DNA from: an uncultured Bdellovibrio sp.
GTDB taxonomy: Bacteria; Bdellovibrionota; Bdellovibrionia; Bdellovibrionales; Bdellovibrionaceae
Length of the DNA: 5,381 bases
Direction: 5' to 3'
Assembly: GCA_946482355.1 (NCBI GenBank)
Contig: CAMLRE010000177.1
Span: forward strand, 1-5,381
Numbering within the stretch: the stretch's first letter is position 1; every line of letters starts with the position of its first letter. Below are positions 1-5,381 of the stretch, piece by piece. The notes under the pieces were generated by a model that did not search any database, had not been told where the DNA came from, and was given only the letters and a program-made list of their open reading frames with translations. Made by a program: the position numbers and the translations under genes.

Positions 1-3000
1 ATGAGTATTGGCACTCGTAGTTTCAAGTTTCATAACAGAATTCCAACCAACCGAGCCACCTGTCGTCACATGTAACGGTACTGTTGGAGCGGTAGTTCCA
101 ACACCAATCTTTCCAGCAAAATAACCATTACCATTTTCGTTATTAAGAATAATCGAAGCTCTAGCCCCTACAGGTAAGGATGGAAATGTCGAATTGTTCC
201 AGCCAACACTTCCTGCATTTGTCATCATTATCGAATTTTGCGCGGCGGTCGCATCATCGGTATTGTAGTGATAAATTCCCCAGTTAGAAATAGCTTCTTC
301 AAAAATCCATGAGTTAGCATTCGTTGTTGTTTGATTTAAAAATGTACTTACAATTCCAGGGTTACCGGGTACACCGGTCATTTTTATTTTTCCAGAATTA
401 ATCATTAAATCACCGGCACTGATTAACACAGTTCCTGAGACATCTAATTTCTGCTGCGGAGAATTTGTACCAATACCCACGTTACCGCTTGAGTTAACGA
501 CCATGCGGTAACCGCCACCCGTGTTATCGTAAAGACCCATGTAACCAGCACCTATAGAGTTGTCTGAACCTGTTGAAATCAGCATGAACTCACGACCGCC
601 GGCACCTGAACTTTTTAGCGAAAGATTTGCTCCGGCATTGCCCTGATTTTCAATCATGAGTCCATCGTCGGAGCCGCCAACATTATATTGAAGATGCAAT
701 TTACGAGTTGGCGCCGTTGTTCCGATCCCCATATTACCGTTCACAAGAATTGTCGATTTAACAGAGCCATTTGTTGCGAACTGCAACGGAACGGCGGCGC
801 CTGTTCCTACAATTGTTGAAAAAGTCAGACTGTCGGTAAACGTTGTTCCGCCAATACCTTCAGTTCCGAAATAGCTTGGAAAAAGACCATTCAGATTTGT
901 CGTTAAATATGTTGGGCTTACGCCATCTGTTGAAGTGATTTTGACAGTGGCTGAAGTTTGTTTTACTTCTAGTAAAGCTGATGGTGTATTTGTTCCTATA
1001 CCTAACTTGCCATTCCAGAAAAATTTGGAATTATTTTGTGAAACAGTTCCATTGCTTCCGGCAAAAAGTACACTGCCACTTGTAAAACCCGAAAGTCTTA
1101 ACGAACCATCGATCACTGTTGATCCACTCACGTTAAGAGTTCCGCCGGTATTAATATTTCCGGCCACACCCAAACCGCCTTTAACAACTAAAGCTCCGTT
1201 ATTAGAGTCTGTTGATGCTGTAGTTGCTGATACGACAACTGATCCGGTTGGATTTAAAGTTAAATTACTTGTTGAATTGATTTGTGAAGTATTATCAAGA
1301 GCCCCTTGTGAAGAAGCTGTGGCAATTACGCGGCGCTGGTTTGCACCATCAGTTAAATAATAATTAGAACCATCGTACTCCATTGTTCCTGATTGCGGTG
1401 ATGTTAACAATGTACCCGAAGTAAATTTAAACGGAGCAAGTGTTGATCCCCCTGCGCCTAAATGCACGCGCGCTGTAGGCTGCATATTGCCAGGACCGAT
1501 ATTACCACCGAAATAGTTAACACCAGAGTCGGCTTGAAAAATACCATAGTCATTTACGATTATTCCAAAATTAGTTTTACTTAAATATAAGCCATAAGCT
1601 GTCGTGATACTTGCAGCTCCTGAGGTGTTGGCAATCACTGAAGAAAGACCGTAGGCCGTGTTAATGTTTCCGGTTCCCTGATTCACAATCTGACTGTCAA
1701 CGCCGTAAGCGGTAGTCATATTTCCAGCACCCATGTTGGCCGTGATAAAAGTACCGGCCATAGCGGAATTAACGTTTCCGCTTCCCATGTTCTGTATTGC
1801 ACCAACCGTACTTCTGGCCTGATTTACCGATCCCGATCCATAGTGACCGATCACGTTGTAAAGACCATAACGAACACCGTAATCTACCGACGAAGAAGCA
1901 GGAATAAACTGATCGATAGCTAACCCCATATCGATCATAGAACTATTAGATGGCGCATCGGCTTTAGAAATAATACTCATTTGCGACTCGATACCTGAGG
2001 TTCCAGACAAAGTCTCATTAATCGCAATATTTTTTGGCGTAATGAATGACAACCCAGGAGATTCAGCTTGAAGAGAATTACCGATAGAAAATTTTGCGGT
2101 TGGCGATGCCGTATTAATACCGACATTACCTGATGAATAATTAATACCTGATGGATTTGCACTCCACTGCGAACTTGTGATCGCCGCAAAACTTGCGGCG
2201 ACGGTATTTTGTAAACTTGAAACTGATCCTGCCAATGATGAGACCGTTGATGAAACAGCAAAAACCGTTGAACTTACATTTGCAACTGTTGTACTCACAC
2301 TGGCAACTGTCGATGACACCGAAGAAATAGTGGAGTCTACAACACTGCTATCAGCTGGTGTGTAACCTAACGCTGTTACAACAGTTCCTGAAGTAACTGT
2401 TGTTCCGCTTGAGGTGGCGATACAACCAAAACTTGCGCCGTTAAATTGAATGGCTTCATTCGCCTGGCAGTTTAAAGCGGCTAAAGTTGAGTATTCAACA
2501 AATGAAGTATCGGCTTTACCATTTAATGATTGCGCGTTTTGCGCTTTAGCGGAATACATTGCGTAAGGCACAGAGTTAATCGCCATCGCCGGCAATGTTT
2601 GCCAGCCATTACCTTCATTAAATTGCATCACGATTTTTCTGTTATCAGTTGGAATTGGATTATACACACCTGGTGCCTGACACACGAAAGATGGTGTTGA
2701 GTTATCAAAAACTGAAGCAAAAGTAACTGGGCCACTTACCGGATAAGCGCGGGCCCCCATACCTAAGCTAAACGAAGTTAAACCACCACTTCCGATCATA
2801 TTAACGGCAGCATAATCTTCTATATAAAGAACACATGATGAAGAGGGATCTAAAACCGTAAAACGAAAATTAACACTCACCGCTTCAAGTGGCAAACCAT
2901 CAGGTCTATAAATTTTGGCTTGATAAGTGGTTCGACCGTTGATTGCAAATGCGGTTGATGAAAGCCATAGAAGGCTTCCCAGCACGAACCAATAAACGTT

Positions 3001-3018
3001 CCGCAACCACTTGTTCAC
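1..3018 (-). CDS. Large secreted modular fibre / adhesin (mosaic adhesive trimer-like), C-terminus beyond window
   Basis: This frame is open for 1006 codons with no stop and runs off the window edge, so the protein is partial at its C-terminus. The start is GTG at 3018-3016: an in-frame TAG lies two codons upstream, and the GTG gives a clean signal peptide (residues 1-25, hydrophobic core FVLGSLLWL, cleavage AFA|IN). Modules in order: N-terminal domain, about 26-157 (TYQAKIYRPDG; C62 and C113; GWQTLPAMAINSVPYAMYS); C184-x14-C199 motif; ALGYTPAD, 216-223; heptad coiled coil, 227-275; 18-residue repeats, 379-468; GTMEYDG, 544-550; GALVVKGGLGVAGN, 608-621; six GIGT-type motifs from 297 to 984. 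The composition is rich in G, S, T and N, with few charged residues. Such architecture is known from trimeric phage tail fibres and from Bdellovibrio mosaic adhesive trimers, so a trimeric surface fibre recognising other cells or surfaces is inferred. The binding tip, normally C-terminal, is not in view. A phage gene is less likely because of the signal peptide and exported neighbours. Confidence 0.88.
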   Translation of the reverse strand, partial: MNKWLRNVYWFVLGSLLWLSSTAFAINGRTTYQAKIYRPDGLPLEAVSVNFRFTVLDPSSSCVLYIEDYAAVNMIGSGGLTSFSLGMGARAYPVSGPVTFASVFDNSTPSFVCQAPGVYNPIPTDNRKIVMQFNEGNGWQTLPAMAINSVPYAMYSAKAQNAQSLNGKADTSFVEYSTLAALNCQANEAIQFNGASFGCIATSSGTTVTSGTVVTALGYTPADSSVVDSTISSVSSTVASVSTTVANVSSTVFAVSSTVSSLAGSVSSLQNTVAASFAAITSSQWSANPSGINYSSGNVGINTASPTAKFSIGNSLQAESPGLSFITPKNIAINETLSGTSGIESQMSIISKADAPSNSSMIDMGLAIDQFIPASSSVDYGVRYGLYNVIGHYGSGSVNQARSTVGAIQNMGSGNVNSAMAGTFITANMGAGNMTTAYGVDSQIVNQGTGNINTAYGLSSVIANTSGAASITTAYGLYLSKTNFGIIVNDYGIFQADSGVNYFGGNIGPGNMQPTARVHLGAGGSTLAPFKFTSGTLLTSPQSGTMEYDGSNYYLTDGANQRRVIATASSQGALDNTSQINSTSNLTLNPTGSVVVSATTASTDSNNGALVVKGGLGVAGNINTGGTLNVSGSTVIDGSLRLSGFTSGSVLFAGSNGTVSQNNSKFFWNGKLGIGTNTPSALLEVKQTSATVKITSTDGVSPTYLTTNLNGLFPSYFGTEGIGGTTFTDSLTFSTIVGTGAAVPLQFATNGSVKSTILVNGNMGIGTTAPTRKLHLQYNVGGSDDGLMIENQGNAGANLSLKSSGAGGREFMLISTGSDNSIGAGYMGLYDNTGGGYRMVVNSSGNVGIGTNSPQQKLDVSGTVLISAGDLMINSGKIKMTGVPGNPGIVSTFLNQTTTNANSWIFEEAISNWGIYHYNTDDATAAQNSIMMTNAGSVGWNNSTFPSLPVGARASIILNNENGNGYFAGKIGVGTTAPTVPLHVTTGGSVGWNSVMKLETTSANTH
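67..2130 (-). repeat. Six dispersed 16-residue GIGT-type motifs in the fibre
   Basis: A motif of the form G-N-x-G-I-G-T-x-x-P-x-x-x-L-x-V recurs at residues 297-312 (GNVGINTASPTAKFSI), 505-520 (GNIGPGNMQPTARVHL, the most diverged), 670-685 (GKLGIGTNTPSALLEV), 761-776 (GNMGIGTTAPTRKLHL), 845-860 (GNVGIGTNSPQQKLDV) and 969-984 (GKIGVGTTAPTVPLHV). In window coordinates these are 2083-2130, 1459-1506, 964-1011, 691-738, 439-486 and 67-114. The motif is common in bacterial and phage fibre proteins. Here it punctuates segments of unequal length (208, 165, 91, 84 and 124 residues from start to start), as expected for joints between exchangeable modules. Confidence 0.85.
1615..1884 (-). repeat. Five 18-residue tandem repeats in the fibre shaft
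   Basis: Residues 379-468 divide exactly into five 18-residue units starting at 379, 397, 415, 433 and 451. Typical units begin NMTTAYG or NINTAYG. Recurrent features are A at position 5, Y-G at 6-7, I at 11 or 12, N or H at 14 and G at 16 and 18. The last unit is shifted to TSGA at its end, and a sixth, diverged copy (SITTAYGLYLSKTNFG, 470-485) follows with a one-residue offset. Regular glycine and asparagine turns with alternating hydrophobics suggest a repetitive beta structure, such as a triple-stranded beta-helix or prism, but the fold is an inference. Confidence 0.75.
2194..2340 (-). repeat. Seven tandem heptads: trimerising coiled-coil stalk in the fibre
   Basis: Residues 227-275 form seven back-to-back seven-residue units: VDSTISS, VSSTVAS, VSTTVAN, VSSTVFA, VSSTVSS, LAGSVSS, LQNTVAA. 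Positions 1 and 5 of every unit are V, I or L, giving the 4-3 hydrophobic spacing of a coiled coil, while the other positions are mostly S and T with almost no charge. Beta-branched core residues are typical of trimeric stalks. It follows the ALGYTPAD motif and precedes the first GIGT-type motif, so it probably joins the N-terminal anchor to the shaft. The repeat is clear at protein level but has diverged at DNA level. Confidence 0.85.
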
Positions 3019-3033
3019 GTTCTACTTATCGGT

Positions 3034-3054
3034 GTTTAGTCCAGGAAGCTAAAC
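3034..3054 (-). other. Small hairpin in the leader of the fibre mRNA
   Basis: GTTTAG and CTAAAC form a perfect 6-bp inverted repeat with a 9-base loop. On the transcribed strand the loop contains CTTCC, which resembles the 3' end of 16S rRNA. It ends 15 bases before the GTG start, and no purine-rich Shine-Dalgarno sequence is visible between hairpin and start. It could influence translation initiation, but a stem this short could also arise by chance. Confidence 0.3.
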
Positions 3055-3105
3055 GGCGCTTGGCATGACACAGTAAAAACGACTTTATTAGCTCTACAGC
3101 GTTTC

Positions 3106-3133
3106 ATTCTGAGAACTTTTTAGATTGTGTCAA
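3106..3133 (-). promoter_or_regulatory. Sigma70-like promoter for the fibre gene
   Basis: Reading leftward, a perfect -35 hexamer TTGACA (3133-3128) is followed after 16 bases by CAGAAT (3111-3106). The latter matches TATAAT at four of six positions, including the important second A and last T. The predicted start is near 3099, giving a leader of about 80 bases before the GTG at 3018. It lies in the divergent gap, in the correct orientation. Confidence 0.5.
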
Positions 3134-3176
3134 ACTCATCGACTAAAAATCATTAATTCTGGTTATCACAAAAACT

Positions 3177-3185
3177 TGCTTTAAT
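3177..3185 (+). promoter_or_regulatory. Possible extended -10 promoter for the 118-residue protein gene
   Basis: TGC followed by TTTAAT (hexamer 3180-3185, five of six matches to TATAAT) forms an extended -10 element. No convincing -35 hexamer sits 16-18 bases upstream. Transcription would begin near 3192, about 58 bases before the ATG and some 90 bp from the divergent fibre start. The region is AT-rich, so chance matches are common. Confidence 0.3.
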
Positions 3186-3250
3186 AATTTCATTAAGTTC
3201 TGCAACCACGCTAACGTTTTTTCTAGTAAACATATAAAGGAGAACTATCT

Positions 3251-3607
3251 ATGAAATTTTTCTTATTAACTTTAGCTTTGTTTTTTTCAACTGTAACAGC
3301 AAACGCAGCCGCCGCTGGCGATCTTATCTGCAAGAGAGAATTTGCGCGCTTAACAACTCGTATCGAGATCACTCCTGAAGGCCACTTCACTTTAAGAGAA
3401 GAGTATAAAGGTTCATTTCCGACAGTTGATGAAAGTTCTGGTCAAGCTACAGGTTGGTTAAATAACACTAACCAAGGTATCAACGCTGAATTTACATTTG
3501 TGGCCTTTGCAGCTCCGTCGAAATTATCGGTAACTAGTTCTTTAGGTGAATTAACAATTGGTCACAGTTCACCAACAACAGCTTTTACTTGCGAATTAGC
3601 GCAGTAG
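3251..3607 (+). CDS. Small exported protein, 118 residues, function unknown
   Basis: The ATG is preceded by a good ribosome site (AAGGAG at 3237-3242, 8 bases spacing), which fixes the start. Residues 1-19 or so are a Sec signal peptide (MKFFLLTLALFFSTVTANA, with several alanines following). The mature part of about 98 residues has exactly two cysteines, C27 near its start and C114 five residues from the end, placed to close the chain with one disulfide in the periplasm or outside the cell. The rest alternates polar and hydrophobic residues (RIEITPEGHFTLREEY, KLSVTSSLGELTIGHS), suggesting a small beta-sheet or barrel domain. There is no lipobox and no membrane segment after the signal. I do not recognise the family. 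It appears monocistronic: divergent from the fibre gene and followed by a candidate terminator. Confidence 0.85.
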   Translation: MKFFLLTLALFFSTVTANAAAAGDLICKREFARLTTRIEITPEGHFTLREEYKGSFPTVDESSGQATGWLNNTNQGINAEFTFVAFAAPSKLSVTSSLGELTIGHSSPTTAFTCELAQ

Positions 3608-3620
3608 TCGTCTTAGTGTC

Positions 3621-3641
3621 AAAAGCGTAGACGCTGTTTTT
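3621..3641 (+). terminator. Candidate intrinsic terminator after the 118-residue protein gene
   Basis: AAAAGCG pairs with CGCT-g-TTT across a TAGA loop (7 bp with one bulged G) and the 3' arm runs into five T residues. It starts 14 bases after the TAG stop. The GC core is only AGCG/CGCT, so termination may be weak. Its position between the two plus-strand genes supports a separate promoter for the next gene. Confidence 0.45.
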
Positions 3642-3651
3642 ACTCCAGTGA

Positions 3652-3684
3652 ACAGCTGAGTTGCTTCAATGTCAGTTCAGCTGT
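3652..3684 (+). promoter_or_regulatory. Perfect inverted repeat, possible operator
   Basis: ACAGCTGA at 3652-3659 is mirrored exactly by TCAGCTGT at 3677-3684 across 17 bases. GTG (3648-3650) and CAC (3687-3689) could extend the pairing beyond a small internal loop. The right arm touches the -24 part of the sigma54-like element. It could be a two-site operator or an RNA hairpin; no T run follows, so it is not a typical terminator. Confidence 0.4.
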
Positions 3685-3699
3685 GGCACATACCTCGCT
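3684..3699 (+). promoter_or_regulatory. Sigma54-like -24/-12 promoter element
   Basis: TGGCACATACCTCGCT closely fits the sigma54 pattern TGGCACG-N4-TTGCW. The invariant GG (3685-3686) and GC (3697-3698) are separated by exactly 10 bases, and only two of the better-conserved positions differ. If C3698 is -12, transcription would begin at about 3710, on the ATG of the next gene, so the transcript would be leaderless or nearly so. That is unusual for sigma54 promoters and argues for caution. Confidence 0.4.
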
Positions 3700-3710
3700 A
3701 AGTAAAAGGC

Positions 3711-4760
3711 ATGTTAAACTACGCTCGCCTTTTACCATTAGTTTTGTTTACCTTAACGAGTGCTGCCAGCATGGCGGCACCACTGTCGTTGTACACAGAA
3801 TTAGACCAAAGCTATAAGCGCAGCGAAGCGCAAAAGGTTCGCGTTATTCCTAAAGGCAATGCAGGCATGGCTGAAATTCCTGAAGTCGCACGCCTTCGTG
3901 TGTACTCACGCGCTGTTTTAAATGGCGAATGGGAAGCCTTATTAAAATCAGGCCGCGAAACTGAATTTGCACTTACCCTTGGTAAAAATAAAATTCCAAA
4001 AATTCTAGATGCTTTAAACGAACAAGGTTTAATCGCTGAAGCGATAAGATTAGGTAAAGCCTTTAACATTCACCCGATGCATATTCTGGGGCCGATCATT
4101 GGCGAAAATTCTTTTAACGGCGCAATCGACCAGACGATTCAAGATAGCTTTGCTAAAATGTTTAACGAGTCAGACTTTAAAACAATGTCGGCCCGTATGA
4201 AAATGATTTCTGAAGAGCCCGCAACTGCCGGCTGTATGAATTTAAATATTTCTAATTACTGGAAATGGCGCTGCGTACTTCATAAATCAGGTTATTTAGC
4301 TAACGGATCAAACCGTGATTTTATTTTTTGGTTTTATCAAATTTCAAATAAAGGCCAGGGCACCTTCGGTTTAGGTCAGATTCAACCGTTTCTATTATGG
4401 AGCGTGAACGATCTTGTCGTCGAAAAAACAAAAGCTCTAGGCTACTCTTACAAAAAATTTAATCTAACAGATATGAAAACACCGTTTCAGGTGATTTTTA
4501 ACAATAAAGAAATGTTAGCCTACATCGCAGCCATGGCCCATGTTTCTATCAATGTTTATAAACAGATCGCGCAAGTTGATATCAGCCAAAACCCAGGGCT
4601 TACGACAACACTTTACAACTTAGGTGATGAATACCAAAGAGCTTATATGTCTACCGTTCGCGGCGGCGACCCACAGGTAAATTTTATGGGTTGGTATATA
4701 AACCGCTTTGAAGATTCGATTAATAACTATTTAAAAAACACAGAAATAAAAAATCAATAA
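3711..4760 (+). CDS. Exported DUF1402 / lytic transglycosylase-like protein
   Basis: The 349-residue protein starts with a signal peptide (about 1-22, SMA|APLS). An in-frame TAA at 3699 excludes a longer form. The only purine run (AAAAGG, 3704-3709) ends one base before the ATG, too close for a normal Shine-Dalgarno. The core resembles the lytic transglycosylase fold: LGPIIGENSFNG (126-137) with E132 as candidate catalytic acid, GQGTFGLGQIQP (215-226) matching the G-x-x-GLxQ-x-x-P motif, and NPGLTTTLYNLG (294-305) matching the third A-x-YN-x-G motif. From memory, the combination FGLGQ...NPG(I/L)T-T-LYN(V/L)G, with a Cys pair near a W-W segment (C175 and C188 here), is that of DUF1402 proteins. 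The expected role is cleavage of peptidoglycan glycan strands in the periplasm or on a target cell, but activity is inferred. A second exported gene follows after 12 bases, probably in the same operon. Confidence 0.8.
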   Translation: MLNYARLLPLVLFTLTSAASMAAPLSLYTELDQSYKRSEAQKVRVIPKGNAGMAEIPEVARLRVYSRAVLNGEWEALLKSGRETEFALTLGKNKIPKILDALNEQGLIAEAIRLGKAFNIHPMHILGPIIGENSFNGAIDQTIQDSFAKMFNESDFKTMSARMKMISEEPATAGCMNLNISNYWKWRCVLHKSGYLANGSNRDFIFWFYQISNKGQGTFGLGQIQPFLLWSVNDLVVEKTKALGYSYKKFNLTDMKTPFQVIFNNKEMLAYIAAMAHVSINVYKQIAQVDISQNPGLTTTLYNLGDEYQRAYMSTVRGGDPQVNFMGWYINRFEDSINNYLKNTEIKNQ

Positions 4761-4772
4761 TAGGAGTAAATT

Positions 4773-5381
4773 ATGAACAAAATCGCACTTACTTTGTTAT
4801 CACTTATGACAGCACAGACAGTTATGGCTAATAGCTACTTACAAGAACTTAATAAAATTGAAGAACAAGTTAAAGTGTCGGTGACTGTTCAGTATCAATG
4901 TAAGGGTGATGCGCAAGAAGCTGGGCGTTTTGGTTTTATCACTTTTGATAAAAGTCATATTTTTAACAATCAAAGCAATATGAATGATCGCACGAATTGG
5001 TCAAAATCTAATCGTAATGATTTATTAACGGCAAAATTAGTTCCTGCCACAGCCATCAACCACTCTTACACGTCACTAGATCTTAAAGTTTGGGAATACA
5101 TGCCTGAAACAATTAAAGGAATTCGCGCCGTAGGAAACGACAACACTCAAGATATGATTTTAACTTTTGATAAAGCGACAACAAGTGCTTTTTCTTCTGA
5201 AGCGAAAATGTTTGCGAGCGAAATGACCGAAGAATTACAAACAACAGGTACCCTTGTTGTGGTTGATCACACCACAGGACAAGCGCAAAAACAAAGCTGT
5301 GAAATCATCTTGCAAAAATGTGCTGGCACTAACTGTGTGACGCGTGTGGTTTTACAAAACTACCATAGACCGTTTTCAATG
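4773..5381 (+). CDS. Exported protein of unknown function, C-terminus beyond window
   Basis: The first 203 codons are open to the window end, so the gene is partial. The start has a good ribosome site (AGGAG at 4762-4766, 6 bases spacing) and lies 12 bases after the preceding stop, which suggests one transcript with the lytic transglycosylase-like gene. Residues 1-19 are a signal peptide (VMA|NSYLQ). The mature region begins with a short polar helix (NSYLQELNKIEEQVK), then beta-type sequence. Cysteines are at 43, 176, 183 and 188; the last three sit in a compact CEIILQKCAGTNC segment, so two disulfides are plausible. No catalytic motif, lipobox or membrane segment is visible. I do not recognise the family. 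Co-expression with a peptidoglycan enzyme would fit a periplasmic partner, substrate-binding protein or inhibitor, but nothing in the sequence decides between these. Confidence 0.85.
   Translation, partial: MNKIALTLLSLMTAQTVMANSYLQELNKIEEQVKVSVTVQYQCKGDAQEAGRFGFITFDKSHIFNNQSNMNDRTNWSKSNRNDLLTAKLVPATAINHSYTSLDLKVWEYMPETIKGIRAVGNDNTQDMILTFDKATTSAFSSEAKMFASEMTEELQTTGTLVVVDHTTGQAQKQSCEIILQKCAGTNCVTRVVLQNYHRPFSM

Noticed and set aside
935..1360. Plus-strand open frame of 141 codons
   Set aside because: It lies antisense inside the fibre gene, has no ribosome site, and its translation is a low-complexity mirror of the fibre's repetitive codons.
1977..2261. Minus-strand open frame of 94 codons
   Set aside because: It is a frame-shifted reading of the fibre gene across the heptad region. 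The fibre frame is unbroken here and has clear protein periodicity.
1615..2340. CRISPR array or DNA satellite
   Set aside because: The periodicity is in the protein (7 and 18 residues) and stays in frame. At DNA level the units have diverged and there are no identical repeats with unique spacers.
2177..2365. Plus-strand open frame of 62 codons, rich in T, V and E
   Set aside because: It is the antisense shadow of the coiled-coil heptads, which explains its apparent repeats.
1..3018. Prophage tail-fibre gene
   Set aside because: The modules are phage-like, but the protein has a Sec signal peptide and no other phage gene, integrase or attachment site is visible.
3125..3154. TTGTGT on the plus strand as a -35 element
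   Set aside because: No acceptable -10 hexamer occurs 16-18 bases downstream. The same bases are better explained as the TTGACA of the opposite-strand promoter.
3231..3239. TATAAA-like box at 3234-3238 as a promoter for the 118-residue protein gene
   Set aside because: It overlaps the ribosome binding site, so a transcript starting from it would lack the site.
3812..4069. Minus-strand open frame of 85 codons
   Set aside because: It is antisense to the lytic transglycosylase-like gene, with no ribosome site and no domain.

Overview
The window looks like chromosomal DNA of a predatory bacterium of the Bdellovibrionota (Bdellovibrio, Bacteriovorax or Peredibacter-like). The base composition is AT-leaning. 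The strongest pointer is the long minus-strand gene. It has a Sec signal peptide, an N-terminal domain of the TYQAKIYRPDG ... LPAMAINSVPYAMYS type, and repeated GIGT-type fibre motifs, a combination I know mainly from the fibre families of these predators. I see no phage, plasmid, insertion sequence, tRNA, rRNA or CRISPR. The taxon is an inference from protein style only.

Layout: (1) Positions 1-3018, minus strand: a fibre or adhesin gene, open for 1006 codons from a GTG start and cut by the window edge before its C-terminus. (2) Positions 3019-3250: a divergent intergenic region with a good sigma70-like promoter for the fibre gene (TTGACA-N16-CAGAAT), a small hairpin in the fibre leader, and a possible extended -10 promoter for the plus-strand gene. 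(3) Positions 3251-3607, plus: a small exported protein of 118 residues, not recognised, followed by a candidate terminator. (4) Positions 3608-3710: a gap with an 8-bp perfect inverted repeat directly abutting a sigma54-like -24/-12 element, whose predicted start falls on the next start codon. (5) Positions 3711-4760, plus: a 349-residue exported protein that I assign to the DUF1402 / lytic-transglycosylase-like group. (6) Positions 4773-5381, plus: the first 203 residues of another exported protein, 12 bases behind and probably co-transcribed.

All four proteins begin with Sec signal peptides, so the window is devoted to the cell envelope or its exterior. The fibre is built from modules also seen in phage tail fibres (a C-x14-C motif, an ALGYTPA motif, a seven-heptad coiled coil, five 18-residue repeats and six GIGT-type motifs). 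It probably forms a trimeric surface fibre like the mosaic adhesive trimers described in Bdellovibrio bacteriovorus. The lytic-transglycosylase-like protein would act on peptidoglycan, its own or a prey cell's. Whether the fibre and the peptidoglycan enzyme act together is not shown by the sequence; they are divergently placed and appear to be separate transcription units.
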